DNA of 64,000 nucleotides, from NCBI RefSeq assembly GCF_910592395.1, contig NC_088309.1, positions 23,190,599-23,254,598 on the forward strand, given 5' to 3'. This DNA comes from Lineus longissimus (Eukaryota > Nemertea > Pilidiophora > Heteronemertea > Lineidae). Positions 1-15,200 of the stretch are shown here, in pieces. The stretch's first letter is position 1, and the number at the start of each line of letters is the position of its first letter. The position numbers and the translations under genes are program-made. Below the pieces are notes generated by a model. The model did not search any database and was not told the origin of the DNA. It was given only the letters and a program-made list of their open reading frames with translations.

Positions 1-3000
1 TTTATTACACCGGACTTTACAAATCACTGGATCTAATAAGGACGAGCAAATATCGGTACCACAGCATTGTTTGCCTTGTCTTAAACCTATTTGGCCTTAT
101 CCGTTCAATACTATTACACCATTATGATATCACAATCGCGAGGGAAGAACTGGTTACGCGGGCTCTTGACGTGACAGGTTGAGAAGCGGCACGCATATCC
201 TCGGCTTTTGAAACTGTCACCATGATATCAGTTGAAAAAAAAGTAGAAGAATTACTACAGCAGACACTGTACTGCTGCTACGAAAAGATAGTGCTCTTTG
301 TTAATTCTTGCCTATACCTATGAAAAAAGATATGTCTTATTTCATGAGCTACAACAAAAAGGAATTTTAACACGCCATATTGGCTGCAAATAGGCAATAT
401 GCATGGCTGATTTATTCTAATTATCAATGCAAATTGCAATTCTCTACTACTGATGTTATTTTTTACTGAACTGTTCCCCACCCTGGGCATTGCGGTATTC
501 GCTTTAAAGGGGTCGTAGGTCAGTGTTATCCATTTGTGTAATCGATCGCATAACTCGGCGTAATTTCTGATTGAACATACCCCTCTAGGCGAAATTCGAC
601 ACATTTTGAATTCTCATGAAGCCTCGTAACGCCATCTGTGCACCGAGCGTCTTTTGCAGCCAGTAATAAAAATCGGTCCAAGAAAAGGTCGGTTAAATTG
701 AATCTGATTTTTTAACACAGCGCTATCTCATTTCATAATAACTATATTTGACCATAATTACCTTTTCAGGAAACTTGAAGCTACCAATTTCGAAATTCAG
801 GCTGTTACTGGAAAAATTCCCTGCAGAAATTAAGGAAATTTGTGTCTTGGAACGATCTTTTTGATGATCATTACCCGCAAACAATCATGTTTGTGACAAT
901 TTTTTTATCAATCATGGATGCTTTTATCAAATAAATTTCTGTATGATATCCCCTGAAAATCCGAGTGTCATTTCTTCGCGAAATGGACTATACGTAATTA
1001 GAAACGGAAGTATACCGTGCCACCATCACCAACACTATTCTTCACGATCCACCTTGCCTTGTTTACTCAAATAATCCCCCATCTTTCCACCTGCAGAAAA
1101 GGAACCAGTAAGACAATGGGAGAATAAAATACAACCCTATTAATCAAATCTGTGCCAAATACTCAAGCAGCTGGAGAAAGATTATGGTTTCCTATATTGC
1201 TTATTTTCTCTGTTTGTACTCATGACAAAAATATAAATGGCACTAATTAAAACCCCAAGTTGAATTTCAAGCAGGTGAATGTAGAGTATGGCTTCCTCTT
1301 CTCGTTTCACTAATTTTCTTCGCCACTTTAACGCAGGTAATATATCCAGATTTCACGATTTGATAAAAGCATCCATGATTGATGTTAATCTATAGACACG
1401 ACTCCACCTGTATTGATGTGACCCGACCTACTGAATCATGTCCTGGCCGACCATTGGTAACCCGCAGTTCGCGTGACGCCATCCAATTAGAAGTAATACG
1501 GTGACATTATTGAAACCCTGCCATTAGCGATGCTCTACCCTGACCATGTCATCGGTGGGCGCGGCCCAACTGACATGCTCGCATTGTCGGGCCGTGTCAT
1601 ATCCACGATGTATTATCATGTGGAATAGGCGAGCGGAAGGCAAATATAGATTTATTCGAGTAGGATATGAAAAATTACCTATAAAGAAAATAGATGGTTA
1701 TGTCTTCTGACAAGAGTATTGGAAAGGCAATTTACGGTTTTTCGTAAGTAACAGCAGCAATCAAGTTGTCGTTGGATAGAATATTAGCTAAAATGCCTTG
1801 GTACATTTGACCAAGTGCAGTTGCTGTCCAAGAGCGTTGTCATTTATTAGTCTTCTGGTGTGCATGACAATCAACCCAAAAATAATAGATCCACTACATC
1901 TACTTTTCAAGCGGTCGTCATGGTTCTTTTGCAAATATTCGGTCATGTACATGTATGTGTTAGGCAACACTTAGTAGTACCATGGAGCAAAACAAGAATG
2001 ACCCTCCATTAGAACGATTCTGGTAATATTTGTTGAAGTCCTTGTGATAAAAGCCAAGGCCGCTGAAGCCATTCGTATCATGACACACGTGTGTCACAAT
2101 CTCTACAGACATCTATCACGAACGTCGTGTTTCGACATGGCAACCATTTAATTGAAGATGGTCAACTTGACCAAGGAAATAAACCTAGAACGTGCCTCTG
2201 GACACCTACAGAGTGTGAAAAACGCCCAGGTCTTTCTCTGAGTGCTCGCTATCAAGTGCCAAAAAACCTCCATCCCAAACGCACCTTAGTCGCACACGGA
2301 GATACCTGTGTCACTCTACAGAACAAGTCAGTGTGCGGTCAGACGCCGCACGCGCGTACAGTTGCCGGACGTAACCGCTTCATATCTTCCCAAGGACAAG
2401 ATGGAAGCCAATTAAAATATTTTTTATGTTCGTTTCCCTGCACACATGTTCCGCGGACATGTCGGAAGAGGAATTCCACGCCCAAAACTTGTATTACCTG
2501 TTTCATTTGTTCGGACACAATGTTGTAATAGAGCTCCCTCTGGGTAATGGCTTCTGGCCACGTGCCTTGAGCACCAGAAATCCCGTCCGCTTTTTTAAAA
2601 ATGTTTGGTGGTAATTTTGTCTTAGTCCTGATATATTTTGGCGTATACCATCGTTTTGATGTGTGGGAAACATTCCTGGGTGTTTTAAAGTTTCTAGGTG
2701 TCGTTTCGACCCGTCGTAGTCACATATTTTTAACCAAATGACGAATGTTAATCGAGTAATTACCAAGGTAATCTGGATCCCGTTAACCCATCTGACTTTT
2801 CTTTCATAACGCTTGCTGTAATCTTCTAAGAAGCGATTTTTCGTTCGTTTTACCCTGAAGGAGCTGACCGGGTGTTACCCTTGGGCCAGTGTTCAGTGCC
2901 GGTAGAGTCGTGGTGTGTCATTGCTCAGATCCCCTACCCCAGAGGAAAAATTATTGCGAGAATATCGGCGATGACAATAACTGTGGTAAACCGACAAGTC

Positions 3001-6000
3001 CCCGAGGAATCGCCCCTAAACCACTGGAAGCGATTGATTCTCCCAGCGGTGATTGCGCGGCGTGCGAAGCGGCTATCGGTCCATCAATCCTCAGTGTTGG
3101 TGGCCTTTCCTTTCAATCAGATGAGTTCGGGACAGGTGTATGGTATTTTCTACTGAATTCGCAGTTAACCTACCAAAAGCAAGCGGGGTATCTTACCATT
3201 CTCAACAAAACATCAATTTGATGCATTTTGGGTTGATTAGTTAGGTTTTCATTGTAAAGAATATCGAGTGTGTTGTATTTGGAGAATACAAACTTTTTTA
3301 GGATGAGGAAGTTTCATTTGAGTTTTTAGCATTTTCAAGAATGCTCAATGGGCCAAAGGTGTCATGTTTTAGTTCATCCATATTGACATGTCGCTTTACT
3401 TCTTTTGCGTTCAGAATTTTGGAGATGCAAGCTCGACGGTAACGGAGTCGGCTGTCTTAGAGAGTTCCACCACAAAGCCCCAGAGCTTTCATGGCGGCCA
3501 GTATTCCTCTCTATTCTTGAAATGTTGTTATTCCATTCGCTTCTTTTTGGTTATAACACAATGCAGATGCCTATCCATCCTTTATCTCATGGTTCAGAAA
3601 ATGGTGTCCCCTCTGGTTAGAGCCCTCAATGTGAAGGTTCAGGTAGGATTGTAACTTGATTTGTTCCGAAGAATATAGTAGCAAAATATAAAATTATGTT
3701 TGTGTGCGGAGTATTTAGGGGGCAAGAGGTGGCATAAGGCGGGCGACCGCGCACACGCCACACCGCAAAGCGTTGTCAAAAATGAACATGTGGGGATAGC
3801 CAAAGGGGATATACGACAAGAGGAGAAGCTGTGATAATAAAAGTGCTGTCATAATACTCCGGTTCGGGCCACCAGAATCTTTTTGTGCAAGTGAAAAATC
3901 CTCATCTGTTGACCCTTGGGGTTATTTTCCACCAAAGCATCCTCAAAGAAAAAGCCGGAACAAAGAATGTGGTGGATGACAGTCAAAAACCATTAGCCAC
4001 GTTCTTGATGATTTAGTTTGATATTTTTCTTCTCTATTCACCAGTTATCCCCCTGATTGGTCATAACTTATAGACCCCGTTCGCGATATTCTTGCTATCG
4101 TGCTGTGGACGTCGTCTGTTGTGGCATTTGGTGAAAATACTGAAACTTGATAGTTTGATGTCTAAGGTAACTGGGTCCATGTTGATCACAAAATGGCTTC
4201 GGTGTTAAGATGGAGGAGTCCCAACTTTGTTCTTTGATAACACAGATATTCAGAAGCTGCGAAATTTTCGTCAGTATACATATCAAGTTTTATGGACTAA
4301 GACCGTTGTTAACACTTGCCCTGGGTATTTAACAACGGAAAACAACTCTTAGTCAATCTTATGGAAATTACCTCGAGTCCGTGCATTGAAACAGCAATTC
4401 AGCAGAAAAGTGTTAATTCTCATTTTAGTTTTATCGACAACCGTTCCAACTTGAACTGCCGATGCTTCACTAATGTTTACAACGAAACGCCATCCGAATG
4501 GGAACCCAATTCGAACTAACTGACCCAGGACTACGCAATGTCACTGTGTTTCTACTCCACTTGGTCTTCTGATCAGTTCAGGTTCGGTTCTCCTCTTTGC
4601 GATGACTTCCGATGATGCCCATTCGATTCCACTTCGCTTTCAATACAGCGGTAGTTTCACCGTATCAATATTTATAAGGGGCATCCGGACTACAAAGTGC
4701 GTACAAAGGACGCCTCGACGAACAGCCCGAGACTCCTCTGCCTCCTACCCTCACACGTCGTTAGGCCAAAATGACATCAATTTCACTGCTCTTAAGATGA
4801 TCGCTTAATTTTCTGCGGTTTGAAATAAAGGCGAATTCTGAGTAACATGGCGATTCTGCCACCGCAAAATTGCTCATCTTTGACAGTTAGATGAGTACAG
4901 TAATGATCAATAATTGGTAACGCTTTGTTCTTCTTGGGGGACTATTTCTCCTGCTACACCGGAATATCTTCGTCAAAGGTGTGAAAAACCTAGATGGACT
5001 AGTTTTGTTACTCATGTTTGTGGAAAGAACAAAAGTAACAAAACTTACCCTCCTTGCGCCTTTGGGCTTTATCTCGAAGTCGATAGTTTCCTATTGTTGT
5101 GTGGTATTTTCATTGCAAGTTTTCATTACCACTCTTTTCACCAGTGGTATTTACTGAGTCAGGCGATAGTTGAATGTGGCTTAAGCCAGTTACTGTTCAG
5201 ATGCAGTGTCAAGTGTTAAGTCGGAACAAAAGTCGGTTCATGATATTTGGGCAAACATTGTGTGATTCTTTCGCAGAATTCTAATTAAGGTTTAGACAAT
5301 GCCGAAAAAATGCTATGAGGGCATCTTCGGAATCTACCTCGATTGGCAGAAGCAATTACAGGCGTACAGATGCCGGGAGATAGAGCTTGGATGGGCCTTG
5401 TTGCCTCGCAGGAGATCGACCACGATGACCTCCATCTCTTTGGTTGCCTCGGCGGAATAAGTGATATTGGCATTTGATTGGGTGGTATCGCCTCGGAGAT
5501 AATGCGCACAAAGGTTGACTTTTTACCATCGGTGAAAAAAAGACCGTTGTCATGTCGAAGACTTTCGCCTTTTTTCTTCTGGTGTCTTGTCTCCGGGTAT
5601 TGTTTCGGTAAAGGTAAATCGGCTTATATTTTTTTGTTTTTTAAAGGAAAAATACAGAATGTTATCTTTCCTTTGTTTTGGCAATGTTTTGGCATTTCTT
5701 CCTCGATAAAAGAAAGAGAAACGGTTTTTCTTCTTAGGTTGCTGTGACTAAATCATCGCTGCCAACATGGTGATGACGATGTGAACTAAGGGACTTTTTT
5801 TATCACATTTCATCTTGACTTCATCTGGGGTTCCCTCTGTTGACATAGGCTGTGGCTCTATTGATGCTATTCATGATTTCATTCTTCATCATTAAATTTT
5901 TTTCTAACAACAACATAACTTAACGAACTCGTATTAAATTTTATCGGTGAAAGTATCGGTTTGCCTTTAAAAGATATATTCGCTTGTCTGGAAAAGCAAT

Positions 6001-9000
6001 GACAGACCAAAGACTAGTTCAGGCCCGATTTTTTTTCTTTTTACTCCACTGTATACCCCTCCAACATTGTAATAGCTTATTCCTGTTTTGTTCCAAAGGT
6101 ACTGCCACATTATCCCAACGTGAATGATATTTTGGTTCACCTCTGAAAAAAAAGAATATTTGCAACAAATGATATGAAAGAATATGATAAGATCCATATT
6201 AGAAACGCCTAAATTCTCGGAAAATACACGGGGGTCAACCGCTGCACGCTGCGGTCAACCATCGCTCAATCGATTCTTTCAGAGTCACGTAGCCACTGGA
6301 AGCTTTGCGGACTAATCGCTTGTTATATGCTTTTAATGCCTCAACGCCGATCACACTTGGGCACACCTCTCGCCCAGCAAAGACAAAGGTTGTGAAAGGT
6401 ACGAACCGCTAATTGGGTTTCCTGTAATCACTTTAATAGTCATTTAGGCGAATAGCGGTAATACGAAAGAATCACACCACCACGGGAAGTTTCACTCAGA
6501 AAGGTTTTCTTTTCTTGCTATTGTTACGGAGCTAGAAAATATCTCGGCACGGGAGAATGTCTTGTATTTTCATGCATTGTCTTAATAGGCGATCGCATCA
6601 AGATTGGCGTTATATCGGAGGTGCATTATCTTATTAGCTCGCATTAATAAGGCTTGCCACACTGGGTGTTTTTTCGCACCCGTGGTCATTGTTTTGTGGT
6701 CAAAATTATAGCTTTTGCTATGGGTTGTTTTATCTTTTAATTAGGAGAGAGTCTGGGACGTTTGGTCTTTACTGGTGAGTCATTAGCATTGTTATCGGTC
6801 AAAGGGTGGTTACTGGTGTCGATTTGTCGCAACCTTACCAAATTACAGCCTTGTTTGTTGGTCAATGATGATTGAAGGTTACTTCGACAGTCATTTAGTT
6901 CAAACTCAGTGTTGACTTTTCAGATAGCTCTTTCGTAACATATCTAACACCAATCATATTTTTTCCAACAAAAAAATCAGCCAAATTGTTTTTCTCCCTC
7001 AGTTTTGTTATCTTATCATGACGGGGGACGAATCGAAAAAAGTACAATCTTGATTTTAATCCATCGAACCGAATATTGGCATGGCACATCATTCTTTCAC
7101 AAAGCGTTACACTTCTTCATGAAAGCTTTTCTCAGTTAGTAGGCGTCGAGATAAAGTGTAAAACAACAACCTAAATTTTGATCTTTTTAGACTTCGCTGT
7201 TTTTCTTGGCAACTTACAAAAAATCATTGAAAAATAGGAACGCCACATAGCCCCAACGTATCATCTGCAGTTATATACGTCGAGGAACAATTATATACAT
7301 ATATGATAATGTTTTCCTTTGAAGGGGTTAATACAAACATGCCCTTTCGTTATTAGATTTCGCTGGAAAACCTATCCCCGGACCCGCTAACCCTATTTCT
7401 GCCCTGACTCACCCAGGGTCTACCCAAGTACGCTCTCGCCGACCCCGGTGATACCCTTAGCTCTAATGGGCGGCCCTTCATACGGCTGTGATTGAATTCA
7501 TCATGGCAGGCGCCCAAGGACGGTTCTGTACGCTTTGAGTAGTTATCATTTTTAATGATCATCACTGGATGATTAGAGCGAAGTCTTCGCTCGTGGCCAT
7601 TCAAAAACCGCACAACCACCATTTTTACTAATTCGGCGCCTTAGGCTCTCATTATCATGCATAATTATGGACTACTCGTCCAGAAACCCAAATAGGGGAG
7701 GGAGATCAATTTTCTTGAAGAATTCAGATCTGTTATACGTTCGAATTTAAACACAATTCACATCATTATCTTTTCGAATGTTGTCGCCTCGTGCCACGTA
7801 CTTAAGAATGTTCAAATCATGCTTATTAGGCGTTATGATTCACCAAATTATCTTAATAGGACCCTCTAATCACCTATTTGGTGCTCTCGGATTCTCGAAT
7901 TGAATTCGCCGAGTTGGCATTGGTGAATTTCATCGTGTAAGATGAGGATAGTGACGATGAATCTTATAAGGACGTTTGACAGAAACCTCACTACCGTTTG
8001 GCCGAAAGGTTAAAAAGAACAATACAGAATCGCATTACCTTCTCATAGTAGGAATTCGATTTTGGTAAAGTAAATAATACTGGATAACTATTATGTACCA
8101 AATCACAGCCAAAAGATTCGACATTAAACTTTGTCATGATTTTCGGCTTGGTGCCCCATCGTCAATATGAATGAGTTAAGTCTTGTCGATTGTTATCTCC
8201 CTTGGCTGCTGACGCAACAAACTGAAACGTCACACAATGAGGCAACTGATCATGAGTTGAGATCTATCTCAAAAGATGCTTCAGTGATATGCGGATTATA
8301 GGATAATCTATCATAAAACTCCAAAACACAATCAGATATACGGCTTATTAAGTATCTAATCCTGTCATCATTTCGGAATATCATCCACTTTCCTGTGACG
8401 GAGAAGAATTGAAAAGATTTTTTAACCGATGAATTTTAAAACTTAATTGCTTTTTTATCCGTGGTGAGTTAATCGGCCACATCTCACCACAAGAATTTTG
8501 ACCAGCTTGGGTTCATTTTGTATCATGCCGAAAAGTTGATGTTATCTCCTCCACTTAGGCTAGGTAGCCATCTGGTTGTTTTTTACGCCACTTTTTCGTC
8601 TTAAGTCGACATAAGCGCTAGCGTTGTGTTGGTTGGAGGGATGCATTGTACATGAATGGAAAAGGCAGCCACTCTCCAACGCAAAGCCAAAATTTGGTGA
8701 ATCAGCATTTGACCACAACCTACTGGCGGTCGTTAACTCACTAACATATAGATGTGCATGCAGGCTACAACGTAATAAAAGGACATGTTGGAAATAAATC
8801 CGCCCAATACAGTCGTTCCTAAAAAAACTGTCGGAAGTGAAATTCAATTCAGGAAAGTTGCATAAAGGTGCTTCAGATTAGTGAATGTGTGGCCGTCAGT
8901 GCCACAGTATACGTCATTAAGGCAGTTATGACTTTGTGCAAGGACAATGCGTAGTACCCTTGAAAACTGTAGAGGGATATAACGGTGAAATCTGACCGCG

Positions 9001-12000
9001 GATTGATATGAACAAGACATTTCTTTGTTCAGTTTCTCAATCAAAACTTGAAAGTTCGGCGACACGAATAGATACGATAGAGGTTTGAATTACAGTTCAT
9101 AGTTTCATTAGAAGGGTTAGTAGTTTAATAACATGAGAGGAGGTTGGCACAGGGCGGGGTGTTTGCAAACCGCGACACCACAGACGGGAGTATTGTCTGC
9201 GCCACAAAAGAGCACAATGGAGTAGTTTTTGAGACAAACTCCGACTGAGAAAGTGTCATGAGATTAGTTTTGGGGATCACAATTCAATGTTGTCATTGCC
9301 TATGATGTCGTCTGATTATTCAGAAATATCGTCTGGTCCTCTAACGTGTATTAATAACGTATTCATCAATTGCAAAATGGCAGCGCGCGACAAGTTATGA
9401 ATGAAAGACGCTGATGAATGCCTCGTAGTGGAAAAAATGTCAGTATCACTCTCGTGATAAAACGGCTCCATTTTATTAAAGGAACACTATTGGCACTGTA
9501 ATGTCATGAACAACAGCATTAGTAGAGAACTACAATGTATAGGTTGAAAACCAATTCCGAGGCGTTCGGTCGTTCTGACTGATTCTGTCAACGCTCAGGA
9601 ACTTTAGCCATTCGCTTTGAAATGCGATTCGATATTTAGGCTCTGCGCACATTTCGAAAATATATCATTTAATCAAACTGACACTATGAAAATGTGTTCG
9701 GTTGACACATGTATTCATCAGAAAGCCCGGCGTCAGTCTCCTGTGTAGGCTGGTTAAGAAACCTTGTCCAGTGTACCAACCAGCAGCCACATGTACATTG
9801 CATCAGATATAGAACTGACATTGCTGCGGAAATTCACTGGTCGTATGTTTGTTGAACATTCTACAATCGGTGATGTGATGTAACCCAGGGTTACACAAAA
9901 ATATTTATCCTGTTGGCTTTCGTTGATATAATGGCACCTTCGGTCAGGTCAGATTGGCGCAGGAAAGACGGCAAATGTGGTACCGAAGACTTCATGTCTT
10001 CACAAGAACAATTTATTTCATAGAGTTAACAGCAAATTGTACATCCATGCACTGCTGATTGGACATGGCGGCATCGATCTTGCCATGATGCATGTTTACA
10101 CCCGTGCCCTAACACACACCCTGAATTTATATATCAGATTTATATCAAATGTATACATTTTCAGCAAGGATAGAGTTTTGGCCTTGGTACATTTGATGCA
10201 TATCGTGGCCTTTGGCCCCGAATGGGCTAGACGCCGGGATTCCGCACATTTCGTATAGAAGGAGGCGGGTGTAAACTTTTGGCACAAAGCGCTAGATATA
10301 ATCACAGATGTAGAGCAAATGATATCAAACCCTTGCCATGGACATGACAGAACGGATGCCAACAAACAGAAAGTTGTATACGAGAAGGAAACAAGAGTAG
10401 TGCAAAAAATCTGAAACATAGCGCCACTCTAACGGTGTGTTGCTTTAGCCCTGATACTAGCCAAGAAATGGATCACATGTTTCGTTTTTTAACAGATCTC
10501 TTGTTGCTCTATGTATACATTGGGTGTACTTTAACAACCGAAATCACAACCTGTAGTAAAATGATCCCTAAAAGAACATTAGCAAAATACAAAGCGCATC
10601 AACTTTTCATTTTAGTATCTATCGTATGTTGTAAAATTCGCAGGGCATTTTTTTATGCGCCGTGGCGCGAGCCGTGCATAGCGCTCCCGTATCGCTTCCA
10701 GACCAAACATCTTCCCTTTCAATGAAAACATCTAGTATGTACCTTCAGGATCGCGTTATTCCAAGATAGAGTCAAAGGAAACAAACTTTACATGTTAAAG
10801 ACTTTTTCACAAGGGTGTTTATACATCTTGGAATATTACAAAGAAAATGTACAAGGAATTTTTGCCAAGTTCGTTTGAAATGAATTTGATACTTGAAGGA
10901 TGGATTTCAATCTCTGATCTCGTTGACGCTGTATTTCCGTATCATAAAACACCAGCTCGATTCTATGGTAAATATATTCAAGTGTATTTTCAAAGGTAGA
11001 TTGTTTACATTTATTTTGTTGGTGTTATCAGAAATATGTAGAGATCGTGTGTGTTGATGTACACGTATATAAGTGCTGATCACCGTACAGTGATGACGGC
11101 TCTCAAGCGAGCTGGTCACGAAATAATTATAGTCATGTACGTCCAACTAAAACGTACAGTACAGTTTGCCGTGAGATACCGGCATAGCTCTCCTATGTAC
11201 ATTATGACGGGGACATAATATTGCTGGCAATCATCCCAAAACTGACAGGCAGAAAACTTCTTCCTAACGACAACTGTCCTACCTGTTATTCGATAGATGT
11301 TGCAGCTATTAGTCAAGTAGCTGCTCTAAGTCAGGTAATGGTCATTTCCTAGTTTAGAAAGGACGAAATCAGTATTACCTGTACTGATGTAGTTTAGAAA
11401 GGACAAAATTAGTGCATTGAAACACCTAGATTTGATTTTGATTTTGAACTTGATTTTTTTTATTTTGTATTATTTTCATCCTCTCTTTATTAGCCAGCAT
11501 TAGCGACCTGTATGTATTTATCAATTACCTCAAGTTTAATTTTCTGTCCGGTTTATCATGTTATCCAATGCTACAAGTAAGGCCCTACAGCGTCTTGTGG
11601 TATGTTGTTCCTCTAAACATACCATATCTAGCACAATAAAAAAAACAGGTACCCTTCCTTACCCAAGACTAACAACCAAGGGGCTAATCGAAGGCGCTGC
11701 TATCCTTTAAATGTCCTTTCACAATTATAGTTGTAAAAAAACGGATTCAGATGGCAGCACAAACAAATCCCTTCAATTCAATGGCCCTCAATTAAGTATA
11801 CTAATTACTACTTGAGTGAATGCTTGGTATGACTCACAGCCATTATATCACTGGACTGCGTGTAGTGCAGTACTAGTAGTATACACAAGCTTCTATACTT
11901 GTGTAGACGTTGGCTTTAGGTTGAGCGGGTCTGGTTCACATACGCCTATTGCACACGTACGATAGGCATTTTGTACAGGCTCCGTTCAATCGGCTACATA

Positions 12001-12183
12001 GCGTCTACCAAGTATGTTATTTCTCTTATTTACATGTACATGGTTTTATGCTCGATTTCTGTACCTTGTGTCTACTATGTCTAAATCCTGTCACTGCATT
12101 ACATGTACTTGTAGTGCAGTGAAAATAAAAACATCAGCTTTTATAGTTTATTTTGCGTTATTTCAGTTTGTGTTTCATTGGGT
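1..12183. other. Gene-free sequence, no recognised gene
   Basis: I see no conserved protein family, no chain of exon-like frames with matching splice phases, and no RNA gene here. The longest open frame (145 codons, 2091-2528 +) has no recognisable domain and low-complexity-free but unpatterned composition. Base composition is AT-rich and largely unique. The only repeat hint at the left edge is TACACCGG at 6-13, which matches the 3' terminus of the CCGGTGTA MITE family found at 35.2 and 55.5 kb, so the window may open just inside such an element. A 40-bp two-copy tandem repeat lies at 11350-11413. Regulatory function is possible but not shown. Confidence 0.6.
11350..11413. repeat. Short tandem duplication, period 40 bp
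   Basis: The word TAGTTTAGAAAGGAC occurs at 11350 and again at 11390, each followed by a similar AAAATYAGT tail. This gives 1.6 copies of a 40-bp unit. A T-rich simple stretch (GATTTTGATTTTGAA-like) follows from about 11430. Confidence 0.7.
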
Positions 12184-12250
12184 GATACGAATAAAGACTA
12201 GCAAATGCTTTTATCTAAATCTCCATGTGCATTTACACTACGCCTTTCCG
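12184..12250 (+). repeat. Dispersed repeat copy (pair with 45379-45443)
   Basis: A ~65-bp block beginning GATACGAATAAAGACTAGC is repeated at 45379 with about 80% identity, including the shared AATAAAGACTAGCAAATGC core. The second copy lies in the rabaptin 3' region on the same strand. The T-rich sequence upstream (TTATTTCA-like) is also weakly alike. The family is unidentified; a retroelement 3' tail is one possibility because AATAAA is inside the shared core. Confidence 0.6.
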
Positions 12251-15200
12251 TTCAAAACTGAAGTCAAAGCATTTGCTGGCCTTTATTCATGTCGCCCAGT
12301 GTGTTTGGCCACTGGCCGAACCGGCCTTCGCCCCCATTTGAATGGCCGAGCCCCCGTTGGTAAAAACACTTGGACAAAAATCTAAATCATTACGACCTAC
12401 TTCGAGATGGTGCAAACGTATTACACGAAGCAGACGACATCAAACTATCACATTATTTCTAATTTCCAGTCACCCACATCAACCCACTTGGGTCAGTCTC
12501 CTTATAAAAGACTGCCATCAAAATGTAACTTAGTTAACACTAATGAACCTCCTTCTACAATTTTTGTGAAGTTTTGCCAAAGGCTTTTTGATAGAGAGTA
12601 ATTTAATTGGCAAGTGTAAAAGAATTATGAAAAGGCCGTGTGGGCTTTGAATGCGATTTTTTTATACTTGTGTACTACGTGTCCATCTCAAAGACCTTAA
12701 CGATACCCATGTCTCCTGCAGAAATCGGGATGTAATTAAGTACGACCTGCTCCAGTTTTCGTCAAAAAGACTTAATTTGTAGCTTCAAGATATCCATCAA
12801 ACTATCAATTAGTTAAACAAGCAGTTCTAATTAACAATTGGCTACTGATTGGTCATAAATATTCAAACACCAGAAAGTTGTCATTCCAAGTCTAAATTGC
12901 CTAATACATCAAGGCAAAAAATATGCCTTCGGGTCAGCGGGCCCTGACAAGAGCACATACCTCAAACGTCAGAGCCGAGGCAAGTGTCACGTCGTTCCGG
13001 AACCCAGGCTCAGTCCGGGCTTTACTATTAACCAAATTACGTTTGCTGCAGCAAAGACGCTAATTCATCACACTCTGGGCGACAAATTAACAAGTCATAA
13101 AACAATTTTCAGAAATCCCGCCCTTCTTACTTGCCTGGGTGATCTTGAAGACCCTACGCTTAATCAGTCCGCGCGTTTTGGCGAGTACCAATCGCAGTTC
13201 TGATTGAGACTATTGCTGATTACTTCGGGTTCGGTTATTTCAAAAACGCCAATTTTTCCTGCGGTTTGGTGAGCGAATCAACTGCCAATTCATAGTGTGG
13301 ATGATGCGTAATTTTCTACGCGATTTACAAAAGAGCTTCCCATTTAAGTCATTTTAATCCGGGGAGAGGATGACAATAGATACGCACAGCGAGACAAGTC
13401 GGTGCGTTAACTACCCGCCCCGATTGCCTTATTCATCTCCTCGCGATTTAAAAAAACGCAAAATTGCGGAGTTGCATCTCTTTGCGGGCTCTGAGTTAAA
13501 TAATCATTAAGGTTACCATGTAGCCATGTTGCTTGCGGAGACTGTTTAGATGATATTCAAGCTACTCTAATTGATTGTGTGGATAAATGCTAGTCGCGGT
13601 TTACCACAGTCTCATTAGGGAGACTAGCTATGGCAACGGCACGGAGGCTACGGAACTTTGCCGGGGTGCACGCGCCTCCTTCATAGCGCAACGTCTGCTA
13701 GAAATATACTCCTTCAAGCCTTTGCCTTTCAAGAGGTTATCTTGGGCATGACAGAGTAAAGCTTTAAGAATTTCATTTTAAGTAATTATGAAAAGAATGA
13801 CTCTTTTGAGTTGGGTTTTGGGCACTGATATAATGAAGTGTGTGAATGTACAATTCGAAGACCTGGAACGATAGGTACAAATTGATAGTTTAACAATGTG
13901 TAGTCGAGCCTTTTTACATGATTCTAGACGAGGCTATTAAATATCATCGGAGAATTTACACTTCATGATTGATTGATTAATAGGTCATCAATATCAAAGC
14001 TTTAGATAAACTGGTCAACTAAAACCTTGCACTTTCAACTCCGTCAACAAACCTCAGGCTCTACCGGTAGATCAGAAATCGGCGCGTACGAAACATTCAT
14101 ATCGTGGTTCATGGCATTATCAGGTGCCTCCACCATGCTTGCTAACGATTATTTGGCACACATCTTTATGAGTAAGCAGCAAGGTCTGTTTACTGCAATC
14201 TCACTTGTAAATACCACTTTACCAATTTTTGCAGCAACCATAAATCAAATTGTGATCATGCGCAATGTTCTTTAGACTTCGTTTGGTATTTTCTTGCATG
14301 AACATGCTGTAACTTTACCTGGTTTATGATTTATGAACAGTTCACCGAAAGGAGACTGTTCGATAAGATACCAGACCTATCTGACTTTAAATGAAATATG
14401 AAAGCTACATGAAATTTGGCCTGAATGAACATGGTAGAATGAAGGTAAAGTAAGAATGAGTCAATGCAATGGAGAGTGCCCTGTGATATACTTTTCTGGC
14501 CTCAGTCGACAATCTTTAACGACATATCAGAAAGCAGCACACAAAACATCAATTTTGTGGTTTCCATTAAGCATAACAGTGCAGAAAAAAGATGCAATGT
14601 TTTGAAAGAGTTAAGATATCGCAGACAGTGAATGGCCTCGAAGTTATGGCAACTGGCTAATTTAAACTGCAATCAGGAAAACCTCTGGAAGTATTTTAGG
14701 GAGAGACGGCATATTGTATATATACTGCAGATCCCTGCACCCTGCACAATTATAAGAAACTAGTTAGTATTGTGGAAGAGGTGTCATTTATAGAAAGATG
14801 CTTTGTATCTGATTTCTGTAACAAATCGTATAAGAAATCAACTTCTTCTATTCAAATGTTGAGTGGATTGGTATGTTTTAACTGCTGGAAGGAATCCATC
14901 TTCTCCGCGGTGAATGCTCTCAGGGTGAGGGCCATCCGTATCGTTTCATAATGAGTTCGGGTGAATATTTTTGATGATCCAGATTCCTCTGCCTCATCAA
15001 GGCGCCCGGAGTTGGTAGGTAAACAACCATCTGGAACCGATGGGGAGCAGACGATAGAAGAATGCTACCTCTTTCCTTAGCATGTCGTACAAGTTGTGGT
15101 TCGTTCCACCCAAGGATGACGAGATTCATCCGTAATTTTCGCTGCAGAAAATCTACATCTTTTTTTTCTTTCTTTTCTAGCTAACTATGGAAGATACATG

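Noticed and set aside
2091-2528. 145-codon open frame on the plus strand
   Set aside because: Longest frame in the left third, but no domain, no splice continuity and overlapping frames on both strands; consistent with chance.
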